The notes beneath the pieces are model-generated. The model was not told the DNA's origin. It did not search any database and worked only from the letters and a program-made list of their open reading frames with translations. DNA of 64,000 nucleotides from Paenibacillus_G sp049942825. GTDB lineage: Bacteria; Bacillota; Bacilli; Paenibacillales; NBRC-103111. The stretch's first letter is position 1, and each line of letters opens with the position of its first letter. The stretch spans positions 1,984,001-2,048,000 of the forward strand of contig NZ_CP187970.1 of assembly GCF_049942825.1 (NCBI RefSeq). Direction: 5' to 3'. Positions 31,657-40,854 of the stretch are shown piece by piece. The position numbers and the translations under genes are program-made.

Positions 31657-32886
31657 TTAAGGGGAGGCCGGCGCCTCCCCGGAAGAACCTTTGCCCGGCA
31701 GGCGGCTGAGCAGGGACTTGTATACCCATATCGCATTCACGAACAGCAGCACCGCCGAGATCAAGAACAGCTGCTGGATCGTGACATACCCCGATACGAA
31801 GCCGCCGACGACCGGCCCGAGCATGTTGCCGAGGCTGAGGGCGCTCGAGTTGAAGGAGTACGAGCGGCTCTCCATCCCGCCCGGCGTATACTTGCGGATC
31901 AGGCTGTTCACGGTCGGCAGCAGGCCGCCAAGGAAGATGCCGAGGAAGAACCGGGCGGCGAACAGCTGCCAGACGTTCTGGACGAACGCCTGCGGAACGG
32001 AAGCGATCGACGCGCCGATGAGACAGATGGCCAGGATTTTCTCCGGTCCGATCTTATCGGACCACTTCCCGAGCAGCGGCGAGGCGATCATGTTCGAGAA
32101 GCCGGTAATCGAGCCGACCAGCCCGGCATAGAACGCCAGCATCTCTCCCGGTCCATGCAGCTTCTGCACGAACAGAGGCAGCAGAGGCAGCACGCTGAGA
32201 AGCGAGAACTGGATCAGGAACGTGACCGCATACAGCGAAGGAAGCTGGGGAATGCCCCTGAGCTGCTTGAAGGCGGCTGCCATGGACTGCTTGGCCTTTT
32301 TGGCCGCGGCGCTGCTGTCAAACGTCTCCTTAACCAGAAACGTCGCCAGGAGCGATGCCACGAAGAGCAGCCCCCCCGTAATATAAAAGATGTACCGGAA
32401 GCCGATCCACTCGGCGAGCAGTCCGCCGAACAGCGGCCCGAGAATCGAGCCGGCCACCGCACCCGACTGCAGTGTGCCCATGGCGAAGCCCATCCGCTCG
32501 CGGGGAGCTGTAGCGGACATCAGCGCCACCCCGGCCGGTATGAAGCCGGAGATCGTGCCGTTGACCAGGCGCAGCAGCAGCAGGTGCCACGGCCCCGTGG
32601 CGAAGCCCATCAGGGTCATGACGACCGCCATGCCGAAGCCGGAGCGCAGCAGCATCACCTTGCGTCCGTAGCGGTCCGCGAGGCCGCCCCAGAGGGGCTG
32701 GAACACGAAGGAGGTCACGAAGTTGCCCGCAAAAATAATCCCCGACCACGTGGCAAGGGCATGCGGCTCCGTCACTCCGAGCTCTTGAAGATATAAAGGG
32801 AGAAAAGGAACAATCATGGTCATGCCCGACATGACCAAAAATTGTCCGAACCATAGTACGGTGAGATTCGTTTTCCATCCGGGCAA
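31657..32886 (-). CDS. MFS multidrug efflux transporter (DHA1 type)
   Basis: This 409-residue, twelve-helix major facilitator has motif A in GGLADRYGRKVMLL between helices 2 and 3 and its repeat in LGKWSDKIGPEKIL in the second half. Motif C-like GSILGPLFGGLLAEWIGFR in helix 5 marks a drug/H+ antiporter. The start is TTG with GAGG nine bases upstream. Substrates cannot be deduced. It is transcribed alone, after the metallophosphoesterase gene on the same strand. Confidence 0.9.
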   Translation of the reverse strand: MPGWKTNLTVLWFGQFLVMSGMTMIVPFLPLYLQELGVTEPHALATWSGIIFAGNFVTSFVFQPLWGGLADRYGRKVMLLRSGFGMAVVMTLMGFATGPWHLLLLRLVNGTISGFIPAGVALMSATAPRERMGFAMGTLQSGAVAGSILGPLFGGLLAEWIGFRYIFYITGGLLFVASLLATFLVKETFDSSAAAKKAKQSMAAAFKQLRGIPQLPSLYAVTFLIQFSLLSVLPLLPLFVQKLHGPGEMLAFYAGLVGSITGFSNMIASPLLGKWSDKIGPEKILAICLIGASIASVPQAFVQNVWQLFAARFFLGIFLGGLLPTVNSLIRKYTPGGMESRSYSFNSSALSLGNMLGPVVGGFVSGYVTIQQLFLISAVLLFVNAIWVYKSLLSRLPGKGSSGEAPASP

Positions 32887-33058
32887 CGTGTATCGCCTCT
32901 TTCCTGCGGTTCCCGTGCCGGTGCGGTCTGCCTTTGGGGCAGGGCCGCAGGCCGGGGTTCATGGTGCGTTCCAGCGCGGGGACCGGTCCGGCCGCCGATC
33001 CGCGGTCCGAAGGGGGTACCCGGGTCCCAAGCGTAAGCTTAGCTTAGTAGATTTCCCC

Positions 33059-33808
33059 TCACCGCTCGAGTCCCGTACGCATCTCATACTGGAAGCGGTC
33101 GAGCTGGGGGAGGCCTGCGCGCTCGGCGATGGCCACGACCCGTTCGATATCATAAGGCACTCGCACCATCTGAACCGAGAACGGTCCGGCCTCCGCCGAG
33201 CCTTCGATCCCCTCGAGGATGGCATAGCTCGCCTGGGGGAGCCCGTCATAAGGGGCGCCGACCGCGCCGGTGTTGAAGAGCAGCAGCCCTTGGCGGCTCC
33301 CTGATTTCAGCGTCTGCAGGTAAGGGACATGAATGTCGCCGTAGCCTACGACATCAGGAGCGGCTTCACTTCCGAGGAAGCCTCCCGTGCTCTCCGTGTT
33401 CTCGAACATGGCGAGCCGCTCTTTTTTCTCGGATTTGCGGTATACCCGGTGATAGACGCTCTTCGCCGAAGCGTGAACGAGCCGGATGCGCCGGCCGCTC
33501 AGCAGCAGGTCCGCCGAGAACGGCAGACTGCCGAGGTACCGCAGCTGCTCCGAGCTCAGACGTTCCTGCTGCCATACCCCGGCCTCTTTCTCCTGCGGAG
33601 TGCCGATCCCATGGTCCCAGTTGCCCTGCACGACCTGCTCGCAGAGCTCGCGGACCCGTTCCACGGCCTCGGCCGGCTGGGGCCCTTTGCCCACGAGATC
33701 GCCAAGACAGAAGATGCGCCGGATTCCCCGGGAGCGAATATCCCGGGCTGCCGCTTCGAGGGCGGGAAGATTGCCGTGGATATCCGAGATGACAGCGATG
33801 CGTTCCAT
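33059..33808 (-). CDS. Calcineurin-like metallophosphoesterase (YfcE/MJ0936 type)
   Basis: This 249-residue protein has phosphoesterase motifs D-x-H (ISDIHGNLPALEA), G-D (IFCLGDLVGKGP), G-N-W-D-H (VVQGNWDHG), and late histidines in RLVHAS and GYGDIHVPY, giving the two-metal site. It resembles small YfcE-like phosphodiesterases acting on phosphodiester or phosphomonoester substrates. The start at 33808 has GGGGGAGG about four bases upstream. The longer frame to 33964 lacks a site and adds non-homologous sequence. Confidence 0.9.
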   Translation of the reverse strand: MERIAVISDIHGNLPALEAAARDIRSRGIRRIFCLGDLVGKGPQPAEAVERVRELCEQVVQGNWDHGIGTPQEKEAGVWQQERLSSEQLRYLGSLPFSADLLLSGRRIRLVHASAKSVYHRVYRKSEKKERLAMFENTESTGGFLGSEAAPDVVGYGDIHVPYLQTLKSGSRQGLLLFNTGAVGAPYDGLPQASYAILEGIEGSAEAGPFSVQMVRVPYDIERVVAIAERAGLPQLDRFQYEMRTGLER

Positions 33809-33962
33809 GCGGCCTCCCCCTTCTTTATTACGATTGTCTCCCATTATATCACAAGGTGGGATGGAGTCTAAAATGAAGGGGGACAGCGGAAACGGCTGGT
33901 CTGCGGGCACACACGGCACCCATACAGCGGCAGATTGCCGATAAAATTTGGAATAAAGGCCC

Positions 33963-33991
33963 ATGACCGGGATGGCACGTTCTGGTATAAT
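33963..33991 (+). promoter_or_regulatory. Promoter of the CapA-family gene
   Basis: ATGACC at 33963-33968 and a perfect TATAAT at 33986-33991 are separated by 17 bases. Confidence 0.55.
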
Positions 33992-34058
33992 GGGAACACG
34001 AAAAACGGCTCCCGCAGCCGATGCAGCGCAGCAGGACTGGGTAAAGGAGTAGGTTACG

Positions 34059-35549
34059 ATTCAATCGCGTTCGGAGAAGTACAAGCAGGAGAAGGCCAGC
34101 AAGTTCAAGAAAACGATGTGGCTGAAGATCGGAGCTTTGGTCGGCGTAACGATAGGCGCTTTCATTTATTTGATCGGCTGGCTCGAAGGGCCCCAGCCGG
34201 GAGGCGGCGAGACGCCGGCACAGCAGCAGACGGCGGCCTTGGAGAAGCCGCCGGCAGAACCGGCAAAGGCGGATCAACCGGCGGCAGCGGCGGAAGAGCC
34301 GAAGCCGGAGACGATTCCCGTAACGCCCACGGCAGGAGAGAACGGCGGCTTGCTCCCTGCAGCTGGAGCAGGCGATCCGCGCGTCAAGCTGAGCTTTGTC
34401 GGCGATGTCATGTTCGGCGGCAGGGTGGAGGACATCGTGAAGAAGAACGGATACGCGTACCCGTTCGAGCAGGTAAAGTCCTATCTGGAGAAGGCGGACC
34501 TGACGGTGGCCAACCTCGAGACGCCGATTACGGCAAGCGGCACAGCGCAGTCCAAGGAGTATGTGTACCGTTCTTCTCCTCTGGCTCTGCCGGAGCTGAA
34601 GGGGGCCGGTGTGGACCTCGTCAATCTGGCCAACAACCACACGATGGATTATGGCGAGAAAGGGCTGCTGGATACGCTGGACCACCTGGATGCCCAGGGG
34701 ATTCGGCGCGTGGGAGGAGGCAAGAATGCCGACGAGGCGTACCGCTATGAGGTCGTGGAACAGAGCGGCATGAAGATCGCCTTTCTCGGGTTCTCCGAAG
34801 TGCTCCCGGATGCCACCTGGTTCGCGGGTGCCGGCAAACCGGGCCTCGCCGAGACCTATTCGGTGAAGCGGCCGCTGGAGTCCATCGCCAAAGCCCGGGC
34901 GGAAGCCGATCTGGTCGTGGTTATCGCCCACTGGGGCGAAGAGCGCGAGGAGCGGATGAACGAGAAGCAGAGGGACTTGGCGCACCAATATATCGATGCG
35001 GGAGCCGATCTTATCATTGCGAGCCATCCTCACGTGCTGCAGGGCTTCGAGCAGTACAAGGGCAAGTGGATCGCCTACAGCTTAGGCAATTTTATTTTTA
35101 CTACGAATTCGAACCCGAACACCCTGGAGAGCATGATTCTCGATGCCTCCTGCTCCAAGGAGCGCAGCTGCGACCTCAGCCTGGTGCCGATACATACCGA
35201 ATGGGCGCATCCGGTGCCGATGGAGGCGGACAAGGGCAAGAAGCTCTTCGAGAAGCTGACGCGGATCTCCTATAACGCCAAGGTGGATGCCGAGGGGAAA
35301 GTAAGTGCAGGAGCGGTCAACGCTTACAAGGCTCCTGCTGTTCCCGTACTTCTTCCGGCCAAGGCGGCGGACAAGAACAGCGCGGTCTCTTCGGGGACCG
35401 GAACGTCCTCCAAGACACCGGCCTCCGCGAAGACGGCAGAGTCCTCGAAGAGCAAGGCCACGACAAGCACCAAGACGAAGGAAGGCACCTCCTCGGGAAC
35501 ACAGGGGACGGCCGCGAAGAAGCCGGCTTCAACAACGACTAAGGAATAA
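34059..35549 (+). CDS. CapA-family (PgsA-like) membrane-anchored protein, possible AUU start
   Basis: The frame encodes an N-terminal anchor (about 20-40), an acidic Pro/Ala/Glu-rich linker, a CapA/PGA_cap metallophosphoesterase-like domain and a Ser/Thr/Lys-rich tail. Domain landmarks are KLSFVGDVMFGGRVED, TVANLETPI, LANNHTMDYGEKG, VVIAHWGEE, IIASHPHVLQGFE and YSLGNFIFTT. CapA proteins take part in poly-gamma-glutamate export, though many paralogues have other roles. The first ATG (34116) has no Shine-Dalgarno, whereas AAAGGAG (34043-34049) stands nine bases before an in-frame ATT at 34059. That start adds 19 charged residues (IQSRSEKYKQEKASKFKKT), a natural cytoplasmic tail. If AUU is not used, the gene is 34116-35549 (477 residues). 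Confidence 0.85.
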   Translation: MQSRSEKYKQEKASKFKKTMWLKIGALVGVTIGAFIYLIGWLEGPQPGGGETPAQQQTAALEKPPAEPAKADQPAAAAEEPKPETIPVTPTAGENGGLLPAAGAGDPRVKLSFVGDVMFGGRVEDIVKKNGYAYPFEQVKSYLEKADLTVANLETPITASGTAQSKEYVYRSSPLALPELKGAGVDLVNLANNHTMDYGEKGLLDTLDHLDAQGIRRVGGGKNADEAYRYEVVEQSGMKIAFLGFSEVLPDATWFAGAGKPGLAETYSVKRPLESIAKARAEADLVVVIAHWGEEREERMNEKQRDLAHQYIDAGADLIIASHPHVLQGFEQYKGKWIAYSLGNFIFTTNSNPNTLESMILDASCSKERSCDLSLVPIHTEWAHPVPMEADKGKKLFEKLTRISYNAKVDAEGKVSAGAVNAYKAPAVPVLLPAKAADKNSAVSSGTGTSSKTPASAKTAESSKSKATTSTKTKEGTSSGTQGTAAKKPASTTTKE

Positions 35550-35563
35550 AGCGCTAAGCGCGA

Positions 35564-35600
35564 AGGGCGGCACTCCCAAGCCGGGAGGCTGCCCTTTTTT
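35564..35600 (+). terminator. Rho-independent terminator after the CapA gene
   Basis: GGGCGGC-CTCCC and GGGAG-GCTGCCC pair, followed by TTTTTT. Confidence 0.85.
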
Positions 35601-35691
35601 GAAGGAAATTCACGGCCCCGGCCGGCTGCAGCCCGGATCTTCAAGCAGCGGAACGGCGTTCCGCTGACGCAGTCGGGATGGGGGCGCGGCG

Positions 35692-35720
35692 TTGTGCTTT
35701 GAGAGGGAGAGGTCTATAAT
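35692..35720 (+). promoter_or_regulatory. Promoter of the FAH-family gene
   Basis: TTGTGC at 35692-35697 and TATAAT at 35715-35720 are 17 bases apart. Confidence 0.6.
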
Positions 35721-35777
35721 GATAGGCAAGTCTAGGTATTTCCTTGGAAATGATTATATAAAAAGGACCGATGCGCA

Positions 35778-36410
35778 ATGAACGAATCCATCCGCAACAT
35801 TTATTGTGTAGGACGCAATTACGGGCTGCACGCCGCCGAGCTGGGCAATGACATTCCAGAGGAGCCTATGATCTTTACGAAGCCGACGCATGCCCTGACG
35901 GCGATCAACGGCGGGGAGATCGCCCTGCCGGAAGGCCGCGGCGAGGTCCACTTCGAAGCCGAGCTTGTGCTGCATGTTGGTCGCGCGTATACGCCTGGCA
36001 TCACCGTCGACGAGCTCGTCGACCGGATGGCGCTCGGCATTGATTTTACCTTGCGCGATGTGCAGTCCGTCATCAAGAAGAAGGGCCACCCGTGGCTGCC
36101 GGCCAAGGGCTTCCTGAACTCGGCCGCGCTGACCGAATTCCGCCCGTTCCCGGGGTTCGAACAGGTGAAGCAGGTGGAGTATACGCTCCAGCGCAACGGG
36201 GAAGAGGTGCAGCGCGGTAATCTGGGCGACATGATCTTCAGCCTCCAGGTTATCGTCGATTATATCGCGAAGCATTACGGTCTGGGCGCGGGCGATATCA
36301 TCTATACGGGAACGCCGGCCGGTGTGGCCGCCGTACAGTCCGGCGACCGCTTCGAGCTCCACTGGGGCGAGACTTCGTTCGGCACCTTCACGGCACGCTT
36401 CGGGAACTAA
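35778..36410 (+). CDS. Fumarylacetoacetate hydrolase family protein
   Basis: This 210-residue single-domain FAH protein has IYCVGRNYGLHAAELG at the N-terminus, FTKPTHALTAI, the metal-binding glutamates in VHFEAELVLHVG, and the family end IIYTGTPAGVAAVQSGD. Such enzymes hydrolyse, decarboxylate or isomerise beta-diketo acids (acylpyruvases, oxaloacetate decarboxylases) with Mg2+ or Mn2+. The substrate is unknown. Monocistronic; a hairpin without a T run (36435-36466) follows. The 266 bases to the next gene (36467-36732) contain no feature I recognise. Confidence 0.9.
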   Translation: MNESIRNIYCVGRNYGLHAAELGNDIPEEPMIFTKPTHALTAINGGEIALPEGRGEVHFEAELVLHVGRAYTPGITVDELVDRMALGIDFTLRDVQSVIKKKGHPWLPAKGFLNSAALTEFRPFPGFEQVKQVEYTLQRNGEEVQRGNLGDMIFSLQVIVDYIAKHYGLGAGDIIYTGTPAGVAAVQSGDRFELHWGETSFGTFTARFGN

Positions 36411-36434
36411 GCCGGCCTTCACAGGAAGACAACA

Positions 36435-36466
36435 ATGGACCGCTTTCCCTAAGGGAGGCGGTCCAT
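36435..36466 (+). terminator. Hairpin after the FAH gene, no T run
   Basis: ATGGACCGC and GCGGTCCAT pair around inner TCCC/GGGA. The absence of a T tract makes termination uncertain. Confidence 0.45.
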
Positions 36467-36732
36467 GTCACGTTGGCGATCCTGCGAGTGCGCGGGTCAA
36501 GACGGACTGGAGCAGCAGCTCTTCCCCAGCGGGGCAAGGAGCCAAACCTTACTCGATCCGCTGTGACCATTTAGCGGCCCATCCCCGCGACGAGCTTCAA
36601 CAGATGGTCCAAACGCCGTTCGCCGGCAATCGTGGCCGGATCATCGAAGTTCACCTGAAGCGGACTTCGGGTTCGAGTTATCGGTGAAGAATTCATATCC
36701 ATCCTATCCAAAAAAAGGGGGGTGCCAACCGC

Positions 36733-37560
36733 ATGTCAGATCTGCTTATCGGGCTGCTTGGAAGCGCCGTGATTGCGGGGGCGGCTTATCTCAAGCGTTC
36801 GCTCTCCCTCTCGGGCTTCCTGGCGGCCGTGCTGCTGGGGACTCTCATGTATGCTGCGGGCAGCGCCGCCTGGTTCGGCACGCTCATCGCGTTCTTCATC
36901 ACTTCGTCCCTGCTCTCGAAGTGGAAGGCGAAGCGCAAGGCGGCGGCCGAGGAAGGCTACGCGAAGAGCGGCCGGCGCGATGCGGGCCAGGTACTCGCCA
37001 ACGGCGGCCTTGGCCTGCTGTTGTGCCTGGGCGCGGTCCTTTGGCCGCATCCGGCATGGTGGGCCGCGTTCATCGGCGTGATGGCCACGGTCACGGCCGA
37101 CACCTGGGCCACCGAGATCGGCGGCCTCAGCCCCACCGCGCCGCGGTCGATCGTCACGCTCCGCAAGGTAGCGGCAGGCACCTCGGGCGGCGTGACGCCG
37201 CTGGGTATCGGCGCCTCCGCCGCCGGCGGCCTCTTCATCGGCGCGGCCGCGTGGGCCCTCGGGCTGCTGTCCGCAGACCCGGCGATTCCGGCCGGTGCCG
37301 TGCGTTCGGCCGCCGGACTCTGCGCCATGGGCCTGGCCGGCGGCCTCGCGGGCTCGCTGGCCGACTCGTGGCTCGGCGCGGTATGCCAGGCAATGTACCG
37401 CTGCAGCGTCTGCGGCCGGGACATCGAAAAAAACCGCCACTGCGGGGCAGCGGCGGTTCCGGTTCGGGGCTTCTCCTGGATGACGAACGATCTCGTCAAC
37501 TTCCTGAGCTCGGCGGCCGGCGGTGCGGCGGCCTGGGCGATCAGTTTGGGTATCGCGTAA
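36733..37560 (+). CDS. DUF92 membrane protein (TMEM19/phytyl-phosphate-kinase-like)
   Basis: This 275-residue protein has about seven helices and the DUF92 signature. It comprises the cytoplasmic Lys-rich loop (LSKWKAKRKAAAEEGYAKSG), GRRDAGQVLANGGLGLLL, TADTWATEIGGLSP and GTSGGVTPLG, then a late Cys pair (RCSVCGRDIEKNRHCG) and TNDLVNFLSS. Plant relatives (VTE6) phosphorylate phytyl phosphate, suggesting CTP-dependent prenyl/lipid phosphate kinase activity here (inference). The two-cysteine plus His/Cys loop may bind zinc. It is convergent with a very small membrane-protein gene. Confidence 0.9.
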   Translation: MSDLLIGLLGSAVIAGAAYLKRSLSLSGFLAAVLLGTLMYAAGSAAWFGTLIAFFITSSLLSKWKAKRKAAAEEGYAKSGRRDAGQVLANGGLGLLLCLGAVLWPHPAWWAAFIGVMATVTADTWATEIGGLSPTAPRSIVTLRKVAAGTSGGVTPLGIGASAAGGLFIGAAAWALGLLSADPAIPAGAVRSAAGLCAMGLAGGLAGSLADSWLGAVCQAMYRCSVCGRDIEKNRHCGAAAVPVRGFSWMTNDLVNFLSSAAGGAAAWAISLGIA

Positions 37561-37594
37561 GGCTTACTCTTCCTCTTTGCGGGAGTAAGCCTTA
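37558..37594. terminator. Bidirectional hairpin between convergent genes
   Basis: TAAGGCTTACTC and GAGTAAGCCTTA form a perfect 12-base stem. It covers the stop codons of both the DUF92 gene and the small leftward gene. Confidence 0.75.
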
Positions 37595-37668
37595 TTCGTA
37601 ACATAGATCGCCGCGGCGGAGATCGCTAGGGCTATCAGAATCGAGACGATGATAATAAAAGTCACCAT
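37564..37668 (-). CDS. Small single-helix membrane protein, 34 residues
   Basis: The peptide begins MVTFIIIVSILIALAISAAA, then IYVTNKAYSRKEEE: one hydrophobic helix followed by a charged tail, a typical bacterial single-pass small protein. GGAGGG stands 13 bases before the ATG, somewhat far. No function is known to me. Its end is embedded in the shared terminator hairpin, which supports it being the end of a real transcription unit. Confidence 0.6.
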   Translation of the reverse strand: MVTFIIIVSILIALAISAAAIYVTNKAYSRKEEE

Positions 37669-37743
37669 AATGGGCGGATGTCCCTCCAGGAATGTAGTTG
37701 CTTCTGCCATTGTACCGGATTAGGGTCCGGTCTGCCAAGCTTC

Positions 37744-40212
37744 TTACCGGCGGGGCTGCCATGGCGGCAGCGGCAGGGCCCGCAGCTCCTTCAAGGTGGC
37801 AAGGTCATTCGCTTTTATCATGCCCTGGGAAGCGGAATACAGCGTATCTCCGATATAGAGCAGCCGCTCGACGTTCAGGTCGCTTCCGTACCAGGCGGAG
37901 CCTGCGTTTTTCATCGCTTCCTCTGACAGGTGGGTGATCTTCCCGCGCAGCTGGAAGCCCTTCTCCAGATCCAGTCCGTAGATATAGGCGCCCTGGAAGG
38001 CGAATTCGCCGTAAGCCTGGGGGGAATCCGAACCTGCCGCCTTCTTGTCCTTGATTTCCATCACGGTGACAGGGAAGGCGAGCAGGTTCTTTTCTTTGGA
38101 GAACAGCAGCGCCTTAGGGTTGTGCAGCAGCTCGGATTCCGTTCCCCGGTCCCCGATCGTCTCCTTGAAGAGCTCCTTCGGGTTAGCGGGATCGCTGACG
38201 TCGAAGAGGGCAACCTTCATCCCTTGGTAGAAGGCGGCAGGCTCGCCTGTGAAGCCCGTATTGTCGGGCTTCGCCACGACAGCCTCTTTTCCGAAGCCGA
38301 TCAGGTGATTCTCGTCGTAAGGGTGCAGGTAATCGCTGTACCCCGGAATCTTGAGCTGGCCGAGCGTCTTCGGCGCTGCCGGGTCGGAGAGATCGATCGC
38401 GAACAGCGGATCCACCTGCCGGAAGGTGACCATGTAGGCCCGGCTGCCCATATAGCGCACGGAATAGATCCGTTCGCCCGGTGCCAGATCTTCAAGCGTA
38501 CCGGTGATCTTCATCGCCTCATCCAGCACATAAATGTTGTTCTTGGATGTGCCTTCGTCCGTCCGCCAGGGGCTTCCGGTCGTTGTCGCAATCCGGAAAT
38601 AGCCGTCATGTTCGTCCATCGAGAACTGATTCAGCGGGTGGCCGGGCACGGTACCGCGGCCCTCATATCGGGTGGTGCCTCCGTCCAGACCGAACTTGTA
38701 GATGACGCTGGCGGTCTCTTCGGCGCGGGGCACGGGCAGGGACGACGGGGCGATCCCGCCCATTCCCGGATCGAGCGGAATCGGCATCGGCTGGGCGGCT
38801 TGATACTCATTGACGGTTACATACAGATTGGACTCCGACGCATAGACATACTGTCCGGAGCCGAGGTAGCTGGTAACCTGCATTTTCTGGTCGGGGTGCT
38901 GCAGATGGATGCCGCCGACGAGCAGGTAATTCGGCTCCACCGCCTTGGGAAAGTAGCGGATATCCTCGAACCCGATGGTGACAAAAGCCTCTCCGGCCGC
39001 CGAATCCCGGTACGCCGGTCCCGCTGCGGCCGCCAGCTTCTCCTCGGGCGTAGCGTTCTCGCGCAGCAGCCAGTGGAAGTTCATCGACTTGTTCGTCACA
39101 ATATAGAGCGAGTCGCCGATCTTGCGGGAGGAGATATAGTTTCCTTCGAGCTCCGTTTCCCTGACGGCCCGAAGCTGCGTACGGTCCCCAAGCTCATAGA
39201 CGATCGTCTTGGTCGTCGTGCGGTAAGCAGAGGGCCAGGGGGCGATTCGCTTCTCCGCCATAACCGAACTGCTTGGGGAGCCGCTGACGGGCGCGGCATG
39301 GGGCTGCTCTTCAGGTCCGCCGAGCGGCACCGGGAGCGCTGCAGCCGGGTAAGTCGTGCTGCCGATCACGACGAGATGGCTCCCATCCACATAGAGCTCC
39401 TGCGGATAAAAGTTCGGGTCCTCCCAGTATACGGTGCTGACCACATTCATGGACTCCGCCGGCAGGGCGTCAGTGATCACGATGCGGCTGCGGTTGACCT
39501 GGTAGATATACGCTCCGTCCGTCTTGATGACATCGCCTTCATCCACGCCCTCTACCTGCACATTGGTGGTGGAGTATCCCGGCGGGGCGGACGATCCCGA
39601 TTCGCCGAAGGCTCTGGGAGCGGCGGCAGGTGCCGCGGCGGAATCCGTCTCCGCCAGCTTGCTCTGCAGCTGAATCTTCGCGTCCCGGACCGATATGCCC
39701 GCAGCGCCCGGCATTTCCTTCAGCAGCGATTCGAGCTTCTCGAAGGAGCCGATGGTGGGCAGGCTCTTGTCCGCATCGACGATCGATACCTTGCGGTTGA
39801 GCGCGTCCCAGTATACATTGAAGCCGAACGCTTCGCTGAAGAAGCGCAGCGGCACCATGAGCTTCTCGCCCTCTGCATAGGGGCTCTGCTCCAATTGCAC
39901 TTCCACTCCGCCGCGGTAGGCGGTCCTATTGCCCGGCTGCAGCTTGATGGCTGCAGTGCCTTTGGACGCCTCGGCCCACTGCTCCGCCGCGTTCCACTGC
40001 ACCTCCACGCCCAGAGCCTGCGACAGCTCGCGCAGCGGCACCATCAGCGTGCTGCCCGCAAATGCAGGGGACGTGGTGAAGCGGACATCCTGCCCGTTCA
40101 GATTCATGCCTACGGGCGCCGCTTCGGCTGCCGCGCCTGCCTGCGGTCCGGGGCCGGCGCTCAGAAGCAGTGTCAGGGCGAGAAGCCCGGCGGCCAGCTG
40201 ATTCCTTTTCAT
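37744..40212 (-). CDS. Secreted beta-propeller protein with copper-amine-oxidase-N domain
   Basis: This 822-residue protein has a signal peptide (LLALTLLLSAGPGPQAGA). A copper amine oxidase N-terminal domain follows with two repeats (STLMVPLRELSQALGVEV and KLMVPLRFFSEAFGFNVYW, about 40-150). The rest is a large domain with the hallmark of the Beta_propel family (YSTTNVQVEGVDEGDVIKTD), then propeller blades and a C-terminal SAWYGSDLNVERLLYIGDTL. Secreted proteins of this class are common in Bacillales and archaea, but their role is unknown. A protein-binding or redox role in the wall is speculation. GGGAGGG precedes the ATG. Monocistronic. Confidence 0.88.
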   Translation of the reverse strand: MKRNQLAAGLLALTLLLSAGPGPQAGAAAEAAPVGMNLNGQDVRFTTSPAFAGSTLMVPLRELSQALGVEVQWNAAEQWAEASKGTAAIKLQPGNRTAYRGGVEVQLEQSPYAEGEKLMVPLRFFSEAFGFNVYWDALNRKVSIVDADKSLPTIGSFEKLESLLKEMPGAAGISVRDAKIQLQSKLAETDSAAAPAAAPRAFGESGSSAPPGYSTTNVQVEGVDEGDVIKTDGAYIYQVNRSRIVITDALPAESMNVVSTVYWEDPNFYPQELYVDGSHLVVIGSTTYPAAALPVPLGGPEEQPHAAPVSGSPSSSVMAEKRIAPWPSAYRTTTKTIVYELGDRTQLRAVRETELEGNYISSRKIGDSLYIVTNKSMNFHWLLRENATPEEKLAAAAGPAYRDSAAGEAFVTIGFEDIRYFPKAVEPNYLLVGGIHLQHPDQKMQVTSYLGSGQYVYASESNLYVTVNEYQAAQPMPIPLDPGMGGIAPSSLPVPRAEETASVIYKFGLDGGTTRYEGRGTVPGHPLNQFSMDEHDGYFRIATTTGSPWRTDEGTSKNNIYVLDEAMKITGTLEDLAPGERIYSVRYMGSRAYMVTFRQVDPLFAIDLSDPAAPKTLGQLKIPGYSDYLHPYDENHLIGFGKEAVVAKPDNTGFTGEPAAFYQGMKVALFDVSDPANPKELFKETIGDRGTESELLHNPKALLFSKEKNLLAFPVTVMEIKDKKAAGSDSPQAYGEFAFQGAYIYGLDLEKGFQLRGKITHLSEEAMKNAGSAWYGSDLNVERLLYIGDTLYSASQGMIKANDLATLKELRALPLPPWQPRR

Positions 40213-40512
40213 GATAGTCCCTCCCTTGTCTGTGAAGCATTCGGATCTCTCTCTTTATCTCTATGGACGCGCTGCCGCGTGAATATGTTTCAGCCGGGGA
40301 TCCATGGCTTCGCGTTTCTTCAAGGACGAGATGCGTGGGGCTCCTGCAGATTCAGGCCGATGCGGAACCTCTATTTCTTCTCTGCACAAAGAGGCCCTGC
40401 GCATGAAAGCGTCAGGGCCGGCGTCCGCTCTGCTTGTCCTGATCCCCATCCATTATAGCAGAAGGGCAGGGGAAGCGGGGGAGCAAAAGGTCACAAAACG
40501 GTGCGGTGTAGA

Positions 40513-40854
40513 TTATTTGTCGAGCGATCCCCGCACATCTGCGCTTCCGGGTTCTCCGGCAGGGGGCAGCGGCAGGTCGGACGAAGGGGCCGCGGCAGCT
40601 TGTCCGCCCTCGTACTCAGCCACCTTTTTCTCGAGCTGACGGATGTGGCGCTTCAGCTTGAACTGCCGGAAGAGCCCGATGAACCCGGTGATGAGCCCGC
40701 CGAGCAGGACGGAGCCCAAGATGACGAGTATGAGCGGAATGTCCCGTTCGCCGAAGACATACTTTACCCGGACGGGATCGACGTTAATGACGGCGAAGAC
40801 GGCGGTGATCAGGGCGAATAAGAGGGTGAGGATCAGAATCCATTGAGCTTTCAT
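40513..40854 (-). CDS. LapA-domain (DUF1049) membrane protein
   Basis: This 113-residue protein has two helices (WILILTLLFALITAVFAV and IPLILVILGSVLLGGLITG). Between them is the LapA-domain motif N-x-D-P-V-x-V-x-Y-V-F-G, followed by a coiled-coil-like KLKRHIRQLEKKVAEYE and a flexible tail. E. coli LapA is linked to LPS assembly, but firmicute relatives are uncharacterised. The start at 40854 is chosen as the first ATG before helix 1; AAAGGAA lies about twelve bases upstream. Confidence 0.8.
   Translation of the reverse strand: MKAQWILILTLLFALITAVFAVINVDPVRVKYVFGERDIPLILVILGSVLLGGLITGFIGLFRQFKLKRHIRQLEKKVAEYEGGQAAAAPSSDLPLPPAGEPGSADVRGSLDK

Noticed and set aside
31636..32796. Plus-strand frame opposite the MFS transporter
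   Set aside because: The composition is Q/E/R-rich shadow sequence; the minus frame has MFS motifs.
37930..40458. Very long open frame on the plus strand opposite the beta-propeller gene
   Set aside because: It is antisense to a gene with clear signal peptide and domains. Its translation is low-complexity R/H/L-rich, typical of a GC-rich shadow frame.
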